Assembly: GCF_000003605.2 (NCBI RefSeq)
Contig: NW_003158732.1
Span: 28,027 to 84,516 of the forward strand
Reading direction: 5' to 3'
Source of the DNA: Saccoglossus kowalevskii
Taxonomy: Eukaryota > Hemichordata > Enteropneusta > Harrimaniidae
DNA: 56,490 nt
The first letter of the stretch is position 1. Each line of letters starts with the position of its first letter. A program made the translations under genes and the position numbers. Below, piece after piece: positions 13,417 through 27,177 of the stretch. The notes under the pieces were generated by a model, which was given only the letters and a program-made list of their open reading frames with translations, did not search any database and was not told the DNA's origin.

Positions 13417-13580
13417 TTTTATTTTATTTTATTTTATTTTATTTTATTTTATTTTATTTTATTTTATTTTATTTTATTTTATTTTATTTTATTTTATTTT
13501 ATTTTATTTTATTTTATTTTATTTTATTTTATTTTATTTTATTTTATTTTATTTTATTTTATTTTATTTTATTTTATTTT
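13417..13580. repeat. (ATTTT)n pentanucleotide array
   Basis: About 33 uninterrupted copies of ATTTT are present, truncated on the left by the gap. The array abuts the left end of the MITE at 13581, and a short (ATTTT)4 run abuts that element's right end. Confidence 0.97.
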
Positions 13581-14009
13581 AGGCCAGACTTTTATTATCC
13601 CTTGTTTCGCGAACCCGCCGAATGAACAGTAGCCGAAAATGGAATAAATATAACATATTATTTCAGCGTAATTTCTCGCGCCCGCCGACTTGTAAGCGCA
13701 AAAAAAATGCTAAAAAAATATTATTTTTATCTTCATTTTTTTACCGCCCGCCGCATAACAAATCTAAGTTGCATTTTTGTGGGAGTATCATGATCAAAGT
13801 ACCGAAGTCTCGCGCAGATGAGAAACAAGGTTATACATGGAATACAATTTTATTTCATTTCTTCTCTCCGATCAATGATCTCACTTACAATTCTTTGAGA
13901 ATCACACAAATCTAATGCAAAAAAAGAATTAATTTTATTTTTTCCCGCCCTCCTCAAAATAATTGCCTTATAAAAACTCGAGAAACAAGAAATAAAAAAA
14001 GTCTGGCCT
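13581..14009. mobile_element. MITE with AGGCCAGACTTT inverted ends
   Basis: The left end reads AGGCCAGACTTTTATTATCC, then CTTGTTTCGCG. The right end, reverse-complemented, reads AGGCCAGACTTTTTTTATTT, then CTTGTTTCTCG. This gives imperfect ~30-bp inverted repeats around about 430 bp without a gene. Inside, a CCCGCC-containing motif recurs at about 13611, 13681, 13746 and 13946. The element sits within ATTTT repeats on both sides, so it either inserted into, or carried and seeded, that simple repeat. Confidence 0.7.
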
Positions 14010-17000
14010 TATTTTATTTTATTTTATTTGCGATTGATTTTAATTTGGACAGAAAAACATAACTTTTTTATCATCCAGGACTTCATAAAGCTAGAACTCA
14101 AGTTGTGTACGGCGTAGCACGATTTTCATTGGTTCGAAGACCCAATTGAACACATGATATGAATTTCCCGCTCCAGTACCTATGGTCTGGCGCTGAAATT
14201 ACTACTTAGCTCAATACTTGCTCCGCGTTTCTGAAGTTCAAGTGCCTGGCACATTATACTTCAATTCTGACATTAGTCGCGTCATTCTATCTATTCCAGA
14301 CTGGATAAATTACCGTTGAATAAACAGTATATGAAGTGTTTAAACGCCGACTGTCGTTACGGAAATTCACATCGATATGTCTGGAGACATAACAAGCAGA
14401 CAACGTAATGCATGTACCGTGTAAACTAGAGACTCGTACATTGAAACATACACGTACTCAAATCTTGACACTAATTTATGTGTTTTTTTCCAGGATTAGA
14501 ATACGGTAAGATGAAACGAACAAGAAATAAGTAATATAACTACCATGCCTATCGCTAAGCCGATTAGATCAGACCCAATACTATGACGAGTCATGTATCA
14601 ACGACTACTATACTGCCGTATAATCAAATACACGGAAAATACAATTTCTAGTGACCGTGTCTTTTGTATATTGTATGGTCTCTAAAACAAAATAAATGCG
14701 ACATCAACACTCATTAACAAACAGTTAAATTATTCATTTGTGTGTAATTATAAAACACATGTTCGTGAAGAGAATGCATATTAAAATATGCTGTGTGGAA
14801 TACGTAAATAACTTAGTTACGTTATGCACTATAAAATAGTCAGGATAGTTGTTAAAACGACAAAGGCAACATTAATCTGTGAATGGTAACGATAAGCGAT
14901 ACGAGAAGTACGATACGAATACGTTTGATTACACGGTATGAGCAGACGGGAATTAACTTAGACGTATATATAAGATTCAATAATAGTAAACTATTACAGT
15001 AATCCAATCACTGAGTCAGTGTGACGTAACACATAATTTATTTCCATTTCTATCACAGTTACAACACACTATATTGTACTGTCACTCTTGTTTTGTCTGC
15101 GAACGAGGTGACCTCTGCTGACCTTTTGGATAATGTTGAAAATAACTAAAATCGATAATCAATTTTACAATTTCAAGAACATTGTTTGATTGTCATGATA
15201 AAACATCGTGGCCATATTTATAAGGAACATGTTGAATATAGTCTCAGGGATATTGTTTATATTCAAATATTGATTTTAAACTGAAAAATCGGTATGTTGC
15301 CATTCCATCCGATTGAATTCAGAGATAGTTGTAATTTTCCAGAAAAAATATCTCCCAAATATAGCCCGATTTTTGGTTGTTTCAGAGCTATGTCTTGTGT
15401 CGTGTAAAGTTGCAAGGGAAACCAATATATTGACAAAGGACATCGTCGGTGTCAATGTTTGTGCATCGACCAAACGTGCTTGTAATACCAACGTCTTTTT
15501 TTATAATTTATGGCCGTACGCATGGGATACACGTGTCGAGCACACGCCGTGCAGTTTAACCCACAGTCGCACAGTGTAGACCGGGTAGGCAGAATAGAAA
15601 GAGACCACACACCGTATTTACACTCATGATTTGTAAACGTTTGAAACGTAATTAAATTAAAATGCGTGTATCGCTTGTCAAAATATAAGCTGGGGACACG
15701 TAGTCATGGTGTAGATCATGTTAACGCATACAATCTAAGACGAGTAATTAAAAATGTCAAAATAAAATCGTCACTGTAATATGCGGTTGGTGTAAAAACA
15801 AAGAGATACACGTTCCACGCGGTATCATGTATATTTCACCCCAGGCTCCATCCAGACTTGCACAGCTATATATTTGTCCGTACACGGCAAAGGAGCAATT
15901 CAAATCAATGGTTAAGAGCACATGTTCTATAATAAATGGTGATATAGAGAGCTGAAATTGACCAGCCTGTTGTCTCATTACAGTACTAAAACAGACACGT
16001 CTCTCTTATATAGCTCGTCGTTGTTTCCGTCACGATATGATTGATTGACGGTGTAAAAGTAACCTGTGTCGTCTCGCCGCCACGGGTTATGAGTGTTCCG
16101 TGGTGAACCTTGCGGGTTTAGACGAGCTTCTACTGTTAATTAATGAACCGAAGTTCCACCGCGATGAATTATTCGAATTCACAGTAAATCAGCAAACGTG
16201 AACAGAATGTCCTGAACAGCGTCGTTTATCGCTAAAACTTACCGAGTTGTCAGATCCATCAATATCGTCGACTGCTTACCACATGTTGATATTGACTTTT
16301 CTTTTTCTTGAGCTATAGGCAGTCGCCTAGGTAACGTTAGTGTAGGTGCCAGTCTATCGTTATGCACATTATCAAGAATACTACGTTACTTTTACACCGA
16401 CACGATATGTACATATACATGTGTATAATTAAAAATTATGTTCAATCAAGAATTTTAACAGGTCGCATTACTCTTACCGTACAAGAACCGCCATGGATCA
16501 CGGCTCAAATACAAGGAACGGCCAGCTGCGTGGCGTTCAGTCGCACACCCGTGAAACTGAGCGAATGCATTGCCATGCGTTTCATAGAAGGTCTCTACTA
16601 GCATTGAAATAATCGATTCAGTGGGTACCATAGCAACAAGAATTGTCAACAACTGTGCAGTTCAGTAGCTAGAAAAAATATTGATTAGTGTCGGAGATTG
16701 TGGATTACTTTTTAAATACTTGGAAATAGATTCACGTGTCGGTAATGGCAGTGTGTGTGAGGTAGGGTGTTTAGACTTGATTTTTCTCTCTAAATAAAGG
16801 TTCTCACGTTAATTGAAAAAATATATAATAACTTGTTTTAAAAGTAGTTTCCCGGCGTTTTAATAAAATGGGACATTCCGATTGCTTTCATGATTATTAC
16901 CTATCTTAGATACAGTTCGGATGTCACATCCCTCACTCATTATGAATGTGACGCGGATTTGGTTCTAAAATGGCCGCCTAGCAACAACTTCTCACGAACT

Positions 17001-17410
17001 TAGCAACACGTTACACATTTACATAATACGTAACCAGATACGTCACATAGACATGGATACCGAACGTTTAAATTCTTAAAAATTCTAATTTACATGTTTT
17101 ATCACCCACCAGGCTCGTTATTTCCACCTAATCAGTAGTTTTATTTCACGATTCAGTAGTATGTGAACGATGAATGGAAATATGCAAGGATAGTGAACCC
17201 TAAATTGTCATGATTCCACGTGAGTATAACAATCACGTGACACCTACGCATTGAGATCCCGAGGTATGTTTAAAATATGAATCATGAATGGTACTAATCG
17301 TTCTACACTGTATTGAATATATTTCAAGACGGCTTTATCTCGATTATACATGTGTTTATTTATTTCAAGCCATGGAGAGGAACAATTATTGAGAAATGCT
17401 ACACACTATG
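14010..17410. other. non-coding stretch with an X-box-like site
   Basis: No coding region is supported. GTCGCCTAGGTAAC at 16322-16335 fits the RFX consensus GTNRCC-N2-RGYAAC, and GGTACCATAGCAAC at 16624-16637 fits it with one mismatch. Otherwise I see nothing in this stretch. Confidence 0.5.
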
Positions 17411-17696
17411 TTGACAAGATTTTAGCACAACCATTCATTGGCAAGTTTGAAATGATTCGATTTACAAGTAGCTCACAAGATTATACCTGATTGGCTGCAC
17501 AGTCACAAATCCTAAATAACAAACCAATCAGGAGCTACGTTATAATTTGACAATTGACAAGATTTTAGCACGACCATTCATTGGCAAGTTTGAAATAATT
17601 CGATTTACAAGTAGCTCATAAGATTATACCTGATTGGCTGCACAATCACAAATCCCAAATAACAAACCAATCAGGAGCAATAATTTGACAAATCGA
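17411..17696. repeat. 143-bp tandem duplication carrying CCAAT boxes
   Basis: The block beginning TTGACAAGATTTTAGCAC at 17411 is repeated from 17554 with only a few substitutions and small indels. Each copy holds an inverted CCAAT (ATTGG at 17490 and 17633) and a direct CCAATCA (17524 and 17667), facing each other across about 30 bp, plus another ATTGG near its start. Paired CCAAT boxes in this density resemble NF-Y sites. Function is inferred from motif only. Confidence 0.85.
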
Positions 17697-20600
17697 AACA
17701 TGTCAACATACTCTGAAATACGATCTACTCAAATGGCAATTTTGAAGGATATAACATGTATTGTGCCATGTATGCGCCATATAACAGGCAATTATTCCTG
17801 TATAATGGAGAAATCGGAGACTTGAATATAGATCAAAAGGACGCGAAAAAACAACAGTGCTAAGCGTTTGAAAGACGTCAAAACGCGCTGATCCAATCAC
17901 TCACTCACATCATTCAACAGAGGGCGGAAGCATAGTGTTGCAATGAAGGCGTGTGTTATATCATTATATCAGACGATTGTGTAAACTACTTTCACTTGCC
18001 AAAGTGCAAACATTTAAAATTGTGGACAACTCGGGATCCCGACCAAAATACAAATATTTTCAGTCAATCTATATATTAGACATAACCACAGACAAATTGC
18101 AATAGAAACCACGTGTGGGAGAGCAACGTTGTTTTAATGCCGCTGCACAGCGCGCGTTCAAACAAATGACGTTGTATGGGTCCCACGACACGAGACGGCG
18201 ATTATGATGTTTCAATGATGATATAGTAGACAAATATATCAAAACACACATATGTCTTCTTAATAAACAACTGCGACAAACCAATATAGGCAGCCTGAAG
18301 CTCCTATCGGGTTCTTTGCTGAAAGACGGCTTGGTAAACATTTTAGAAAATATTTTTTTTAAATTGTTATATACAAATCAACAAGTAATGAGTTCCTTGT
18401 TTGGTATTAGTTGTTGTTACGGGCAACGTGACCTAATGATTACAAAAGTCACATCATTATACGAAGATGTGTTTTATACACTACGTTGCCATGGCAACAC
18501 TAAAGTCGCTCGACAGAAGGCTGCGCTAGCATTTAGGATTGAGATAATGATCGACTATGAGCGCCAATAATGGGATGTCAGCACGGTGTCAACTATATAG
18601 ACATGCATTGAAATCGAGAGCAACACGATATTCAACATCGCGACCACCTGTTCAGTGTATGCTCTGCTAGAAGCACATTCAATCTTGGATACTTCTATTC
18701 CATGCAATGAAACAATGCATGTTACTCTCGGCGCAACAAATGCATTCCCTTCATCTTTATAACTTTATAAATTTCACACAAATCTCAAAGTGAAACAAAG
18801 GATTTCTATTGACCGATTGAATATCACTGGAACGTTTTCAAATGACATCGTTGCGCACTGTACTCGTTCTTTGGCCGGTTTTATTAAACTGCATTGAAAT
18901 TGAAATTTATAAAGATAAAGGAATGCCTTGTTGCGACGAGAATATACGCGCTATACACATCACGTGGTACCAGCATCGAACACGACGCGTCGCGACGACT
19001 GTGGAAACATTAATCACGTAACGTGGACGTTTATCCTGTGTATCTGTACTTTGTTGTCATAATATAAACCTTTAATGTTTGAATAATGAGAGTAGGCACA
19101 TTTATTAGTGATTTTTTTTATTCACAATCATAATGAAACTGAAGAACGTTGGAGAAGTAGGGTGACATTTAGAAGCGAAACGCAGACATAACTTTTATAT
19201 CCGTTGCATTAAACATGTCAGTAATGACACTGTTAAAGGAGGTTTAGACTTAGAGTTAGACTATATTTATGTCATATATGTGGGTTCATGCTTTAAAAAT
19301 ACTGAAAATGAAAAAAAAAATGGGTCACTAGAAACATTTTCAGATTCCAATTTTTATGGGAAGATGGTAAAATTTGCATTGCACTATGGCGACAGTTTTT
19401 CTACATATCTCGATAATATGCTTGGAATCATGGGTAATATATACATTGTTATTGTAGAACTAAATCTGACGTTTATATTCCAATTTAGGATCTTAAACTT
19501 TAATACGTACCAGGCTGCAACGTCACGCCGCCTCTGCTACGCGGTGATAAGTAACTATCTCAGCTCATAATAAGCTGCACATCAGAAGAACACTCGCACG
19601 GTTTGAAATAAACTACACGATATTAGATCTCATTGCATACATAATTGCGTTTTACGATTTCCTGAGTGGGGTTGTAATATGATCAATAACGACCAATCCA
19701 TGTCTAATTATTCTCCGTAGTAACTCTGCATCTGCCGGTCAATGTGCCATGGCGGTGTAGGGTGCATAACTCAATTCCACATTTATTTTGCTAGAACAAA
19801 TCAAACCATTGACGACTCCGCTTAGCCTGTCATTATGCACTTCGCGTTGCTAGAGACCGTGTTTGGTCAATCATGCATCATTTCATCGTGGAAGTGCACA
19901 TTCCGGGGTTTCTGGTCAGACATCCTCTCGATAATTTTGTGGATACGAAAACAGTGACGTAATCTAATGTAATCTATTATTATTGTGCATATGACTGGCT
20001 CCTGTCGAATTCAGGCGCGTCAACTGAAGCAGATTTGTGTTACGAGTTCAGCGTGGACACTTAACAACATATCCAGTATAAAATGGAGGTCCTTCCCCCC
20101 CCCCCCAAAAAAAAACAAAAACAATGCAGTTACGAAAATATCAACCTGTCGCTCTGTATTTGAAGAGGCATACACTTGTGAGTGAAGATTTCTTCCAATT
20201 TAGAAGTGCTTGACTCGCTTATTTTGTGTTGTGTGTAGTCTATTTGAACACCATGTCAAACAACTCTATTTTACTCAATACTTGCTAAGGTCAATCGACT
20301 TACTATCATACCTACTTTTTTAGGGTAATGTTCCAATACATAATGCAAATACATAATGCAATGTACCAGGTTATGGGAGACGGAAAGAGGGAAAAACACT
20401 GTGACGTTGGTCATTTGTAACAATTGACACTCATATGTGCACGTTGTCAAAAAGGGGGGCTTGCAAGTGACAAGCCATCGATGATTAAGCAGATGCTGCA
20501 GCAATACATCTGATGAAAGGAGAATGTCGTCGCATTGTTGGTCGCTCCGTTCTGAGTGTCTTGAGCCATACCATATAGACACAAGCTTAACATTAAATAT

Positions 20601-23600
20601 TGAAATAACATGTACTATGTACTTGTAAAACGCGACAGACCGACTTCGAGACGGTAACCCTAAAGTTCAACATCGTCCTCGAGTTAACTGTACTTGAATT
20701 ATTTGATTAAATTAGCTTGTTGTTGACCGCAGTTGATCGCGCCAGGTTCAACAGACCGTCTTTTGGTGTGTTTGTGTGGAGCGTGGGGGGTCATGATATT
20801 CATATTTTTTACTGACACACACCAAGCAGTTATAACACGTACGTCTGGTTTTGAACATTAAAAATAATAGTTCTGACCTCTGACCTTCTCGTTCTGATAT
20901 CAATTTTACTAAGATTTCGTGCAAACAAGAATATGTGTATTTACATGTTTTAAACAGAACTCATAATCAATTCGTGAATCACCCATCTGATATGTGTAAC
21001 CCATTACAGATGAACACGATTACATGATACAAACCACGGGAGTGGTCTGCGACCGTTATAAATGCGAACAATACGTAATAAAGCCCGATCGGTGACACGG
21101 AAGAAAAAAATACCGTAATCGAATTAGAGTGTGATGAGAAGAGTCACAGACAATCAAAGATTTCTACAAATGCAATAAATCGCGTTGACTTACTTGTTCC
21201 CTACAGGTTAAGGCGAATAAAAGCAGATTGCCAATCACCCCGGACACACTGATGCACTACAGACGTAACTATAGTAACCAACAAACGCTGTCATCAACAT
21301 GCACGGCGTAGTTTACTAACTGTCAAACACTTGCAGAGTAATCGAATCCATGCAATCAATTATGCCTAGAAAGCAATCGTTTCCCCAATGAGGTTGTCAT
21401 GGGGGCACTTCAAGTTTTTATAAAAACCGTGTTTGGTTATCTACACTGCACTATCGACTCACACTCGAACATTCCGACGTAGCTAGGCAAACTATCGCTC
21501 TATGAGATATTATTTATTTTAGAATTCAATAAATAGTTGTAATTTCAGTAAATTTTAACGTATTGTCACGAAGCCAAGCAAGATGATCTATCGCATTTGC
21601 GCATGCTCTATTTGGGGTTATCGCCAATCAAAGCGCAGCTAATACAAACATATTTGTTTATAACACCAAACCAACAACTGATATCACTACCACCCCCATG
21701 CTCACACAAAGTTAAACAAGACGTTTGTGTTTGTACATGCGCTTCACGTGGATTGGCTAAATAGTAATGAGATTCGTAATCAACAAGTTTTCCGTTCTCA
21801 GCCGAAATTTGAATCAAGATTTATCGACTTTGTATCATTTTATCGATGGCCTGGAATTTTCATCAAACGATTAGTAGAGGTGATAATCTGCACAACAAAT
21901 TGCGAAAAATAGTAAATAAAGTTTATTTTTAAGATCATTACCTTGTGGTGACACATGGATTTTTCTATGACATATGGTTCTACCATTAGAGCTGCGTGAT
22001 GAAGCTGGACAATCTTACGAGCGTCTGTTTTATTCTATAAACATTAGCCTTCTCGGCAATGTACAAATCAGGGAGGACTGACATACGACGATGTTTGTGA
22101 ATGTATTCCTACATAACACGAGCAACGCAAACACATTTCAATGAGTCTCGACTCAAGAAGGCTTAAACTTTGCATACTTTTTCTACTCCAGAAATGGTAC
22201 GAATCAGTATACCGGTAATGTGGCCACAACGTTATGAATTAACGAATATCATTTTCTGTAAAACAGAAAGAAAAACGCACTGCAATGAAACTAGTTCTTG
22301 GTTTAATGATTTGGTAATATATTTAATTGTTTTAAATATCTTTTCTGAGTAAACAATCAAAGATAATTATAATCATTCGAGATCACCATAGCGACGAGTA
22401 AGGGGATGACCATAAGTAATTTTGGGGTGATAGGTTTGGAAACAAAGTCTGCACAAATCATTAAAAAAAATCATAAGGGAAATTTTCGAAAAAAAAGTAT
22501 TGTTTACATTATCAAAAGAATAAACATCAGTGAAGGAACGAAATAATGTTTTCCCATCTTAGACTTTCTAATGATAATAAACGAACTGCTCACGATGCTA
22601 TTTTTACGATGTGATTAGGAAAGTGGGGAAATAGTCTGCAAATTATGTGCTTTCTGTTCAATGTAGTATAAATATTTTTCTTTCTAAATTTTATCTGTGC
22701 AGGTTGTTTTTTTTTTTTTCAAAATCCACAACCCCCTTGAGTTTATTATGGTCAACCCTTTTTAAACAGTTTTTATTTATTTACTTATGTTTATTTATTT
22801 GCTGTTTACATATATCAACAGGTACATCACTTACAGATTGGGATAAAAGAACACAACTTACAAATAAGACAATACAAAAATGTTAAATCAACACAGCAAT
22901 AAGAAATTAAAACGGCATAGCGTGGTTAAACTAATAAACTTAAACATAGACATAACACTAGTAAAGAATACGTATCATCAGCAATTAATTGAATATCAAT
23001 TTGGTTTAATATATTTCTTTCTTAAAATAAGTTTGACTTAAAAGACAGCGGAGTAAATAACTTTGTATATAAACATGCCAATGAAGCTCCACTGCGCATA
23101 CAACGACCAGGGTAGTAGTCGCAGTTTGTTTTCGTACCAGCTTGAGTGAGAGGATTTTTTTTTTTTCGATTTTCATGTCAGATTTTCAGAAATTGAAGCT
23201 AATAGGCTGAACAGAAACAGCTCGATAAACTATTAACAGTGAAACAAATGTATATATGGAATGCAATCACTACCCACCCCCACCAATGGAAGAAACGGAA
23301 CTTTTGACTATAGGTTCTAACATAGTAAATTGGTGTTTTTCAGAAGTGGCGGAAATTATACGACAAGTTGCTTTTAGCTATCAATCTCCATCAAGCAAGG
23401 CGCTGTTGTTGTCTTTCAGCGACCAATTAACGTCATACAAATCATACTTTAATTTTGGATAAGAATTACTTGCGTTTTAGTATGGGGTACTTAAGAGAAG
23501 TATTTCTAATTTCCGGAATTGCAGACTCTGGTATTTGTAGCCGATTATTATTGGTTTTATGCAAATAGCAAATAAATAACTTGAAAATAGCCTTTGCACG

Positions 23601-24150
23601 TCAAATACAAACTAGCTGACCGTTCGACCTTGACAAAGTCAACCCGAGTCAAGATACTTTATTGTATTACAAACAATATCAAGAAAGATTATTACTATTA
23701 CATACAGACTATGCAGAACAATGCCCGGTAAAGATACGCTTATATCACAGTATCTCTGAGGGACATACAAGCAAGCAGAGACAACTCTCGTCAAATCAGA
23801 ATAATATTGTTAAAAAAATATGAAAAATTGAAGAGTGCAAGCAAAGACACTAGAGAAGTGTCTTTGGTGCAAGTGGGGTTTTCAATTTGACATTTGTTAG
23901 GACCTCCGAAGAAAATAAACAGTTGTGAGTAAATAGACAAAAGCGAAAAATACTTATAGCACTGATAATGTAAATGAACTGCAAAAAATGTGAATTTAAC
24001 AATGGACCCCACTCGTATCCATATGAATAAACCCCTAGTGGCGAAGAGATGGTATACAAAATACTACGTACGTGACATCACGACGATACAAAGAGAGAGA
24101 GAATTAAAAAATGTGGCAGATAAAGTGAAAATAGCATGTTTTGTATCAAA
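17697..24150. other. non-coding stretch
   Basis: No coding region is supported. It includes a perfect X-box at 18485, poly-C/poly-A runs near 20095-20115, and T- and A-rich runs near 22710 and 23157. Open frames up to about 103 codons (for example 20271-20582 on the minus strand) show no family resemblance. Confidence 0.5.
18485..18498. promoter_or_regulatory. perfect palindromic X-box (RFX site)
   Basis: GTTGCCATGGCAAC is the ideal palindromic RFX-binding X-box. In animals RFX sites often mark ciliary gene promoters. No gene start could be tied to it here, so this is a motif call only. Confidence 0.45.
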
Positions 24151-24153
24151 CAG

Positions 24154-24178
24154 AACGCGGCGCGACGACCACCACCCT
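24154..24178. mobile_element. solo end of the TTAAAG/GTCGTCGCGC MITE family
   Basis: GCGCGACGACCACCACCCTTTAA is the right-hand terminal sequence seen in the complete copies at 36188-36500 and 41150-41456. No matching left end was found nearby, so it is a remnant. Confidence 0.5.
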
Positions 24179-26870
24179 TTAAAACATTAAACATACAGAC
24201 ATATTTCAAAACGAAACGATGGCACTGCTGCACGCGCTAGGCGAATGTGCGCACATGTGTAAAAAAAAAAAAACATACGACAAACGTGAAAATACGTACC
24301 CACTGAGAGTTCAAGTAAATCGATTTTGTTCACGACATTCAAATAAACATTGTATGGATAAATTATTGTGATGACTTTTTTTCTTTTTCATAAAAGAATC
24401 ACGAGAAATATCTCTCCTCGTATCTCCGTACGACATTGAAAAATTGGGGCTAACTTCAAGCATGGAATTCGGAGAACTTACAGGTGTGAAGCATGAATCG
24501 CATTGTATGTCGATAGAGGGCGCAATTTTATGTTTGCTTTAGATACTTTCTAATGGAGAGGGTGTCAGTATTTTAATATCATAACTGACCTATAGATGGC
24601 GCTTTATAAGGGTATTTAGTGAAATGCTGTACATTATGAAGAAACAATTTTACAACTTCAAATATTGCAATACTGTTTCAATATGAAATACTTTTTTTTA
24701 AATATATTATCTATTATGTACTTTTTATTTTACTTTATCATTTACACAATGGTAATTTTGAAAAGTTTTGGTGATCATCAAAGCAGTTAAAATAATACAA
24801 AATACGATGTAATAAAAAAAATACTTAAAATAAAATACATGCTGTACACTACATGATTTTATCAGATTGGGTCATATAAAGAGTAATAATCTACTAGAAC
24901 ACTTCTTTCATGTTTGAGTGATTGACATATTTATAGTATACAAGTACACCAATAACAATCTTACAGTAAATTATTAATTAGCTGATCAATCAAAATTAAT
25001 TGGCAATGTATTGGAATAAACTGTCCTTTAACTACATCTGTCTACCTGACCACATGGGACTCGTGACTATCGAAAACTTCCTCTTCCCCCCCCCCCCCCC
25101 ATGCACCAAGGATGAATAATACGTGATAGAAGAGGTGTGGCAGATTGAACTGATCAATATTTACATACATATTTTTATAAATACAGCGTACAACATTCTA
25201 ACGCTTAATGCAAGAAAATGTTTAAGCTGCAAACAAGGCTCATGCAATCTGTTGAAAATCTTGATTTACATAAAACAATATAAATGACAAAACATCATCT
25301 CTGTACTTCAGATAGTCCATTTATTCTTGATAATACATACACACTTCTTGAGAAACATTTACTTTATTTGAGCACATAGACAATATGTATATCAAAACGC
25401 ATATAATACAGTGTCTAGAAAAGATTTATTTTACCTAACTATAGAGGGCAATGTATAGTTTGGAATGTTTCAAGTTTCAATAACAATGTTCTTTTAAATA
25501 TTGCCAGTACAGATTTGAAGCACAATGACAACTTCATCACGTTCATTTAAAAAAAAGTAATTGCACGACACCTCTAATAGATATACATTGCTACATCAGG
25601 TACAGTACGTTGTGACAAAACGTTTGCATTTACATGCATCCCCAGCAATCAATAATGAGTGGTTTATTTACACAAAAGTTCCAAAGGTAAACGTAAACAA
25701 CACCTTTAGACGGACTACAAGTTCATGATGGGTCCTGAATTTTCATAGCTTGATTTGTGAAATAAATTAAGGTTTTGATTTCATATTTAAAGTTGTTGTT
25801 TTTTTAAAAAGACTTATTTGATGTCTAAGAATAAATAGCAGGACATACATAAATTATTGAAATCATTGTTTTTGTTGCTGTGAATTTTCACGATTTCATT
25901 TAAGTCATGAGAAATAAATTGTATTCTTCTCTAGCGGCATTTGCTTCATTCACAGCGCTTCATTTTTGAAGCTGAAGTTCTATTACAAATGCATAAAGAT
26001 ATGAATCCTATCTGAGACTCACTTGAAATGAAGAACCAACTTAAAAAGTACTTGCATGAAAACCCAAAGTTCTAATATTAATATTGCAGCTATAAATATA
26101 TATATATCTTTAAAATCATGGACAGGCAAAAACCACAAGTAGCTTTTAAAAGTGCATTGATGATATGATAGATCTGTTTTTTAACTATCTGATAGTATGC
26201 ATACATAGAGGGGAAATGCACGAGATGTATGACAGTATTATTGATCACAGTAAATTCTGACGGTCAAAATAGCTCAGCTGTCTTCATTGTCATGGAACAA
26301 GAATCAGTAAAGTGGCATTGTGGTTGACGGTTTCTGACGAGTTGTCGAAAATAACATTGTTTACCAAAAATGAGAAAAATATTCACTAAAATTCTAAATT
26401 TGCATATTTTGACACAAATTTAACAAATCTGACAGTGGACCACCCCACATATCATTGCTGGAAATATGAAAGCATTTGAATTCACATAACAACCCAAATT
26501 ATCTGCATTGTTAAGTGCTATAAAACAAATTAAAACAGCTAATTATCTAATATACCAATAATTCTGTGAACGAAAACATTTGCATAACACTAAGAGAGGG
26601 CACTTCTCCCAAATCGAGGTCTCCTCTTCGAATCCATAGATTCAGAACAAATGTAGGTACATAAGTTACGTTCTTCAACTGTTGGTAGAAATGTGGTTTG
26701 TTTATGTAAACAGCACATATTAGAAACAAAAAAACAAACAAAACAAAAAAATATATGGCAGTTGCAAGTACCCCGATCAATAAATCTGTACAGTGTGGTA
26801 CTTCAATGAAGTATTCAAGTTTCTTGGAAACTTGTCATATCCCAAATTGACATTCATATCACTGTCATCA
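24179..26870. other. AT-rich non-coding stretch 3' of PAXIP1
   Basis: No coding region is supported. There is a C14-type run at 25087-25100 and many A/T runs. It may contain the distal 3'UTR of PAXIP1 if the proximal polyadenylation signal is not used, but nothing in the sequence proves this. Confidence 0.5.
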
Positions 26871-27177
26871 AAGTGAACATCTTGCAACAAAAGTGAGCAT
26901 CTTGCAACAAAAGTGAGCATCTTGCAACAAAAGTGAGCATCTTGCAACAAAAGTGAGCATCTTGCAACAAAAGTGAACATCTTGCAACAAAAGTGAGCAT
27001 CTTGCAACAAAAGTGAGCATCTTGCAACAAAAGTGAACATCTTGCAACAAAAGTGAGCATCTTGCAACAAAAGTGAACATCTTGCAACAAAAGTGAGCAT
27101 CTTGCAACAAAAGTGAGCATCTTGCAACAAAAGTGAACATCTTGCAACAAAAGTGAACATCTTGCAACAAAAGTGAG
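26871..27177. repeat. 20-bp minisatellite, about 15 copies
   Basis: The unit CATCTTGCAACAAAAGTGAG is repeated with one main polymorphism (GAGCAT or GAACAT at the unit junction). The minus strand reads as Cys/Phe-rich peptides in all frames because of the repeat, not because of coding. It lies about 440 bp beyond the PAXIP1 stop codon, so it may be transcribed in a long 3'UTR. There are no variable spacers, so it is not a CRISPR array. Confidence 0.97.
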
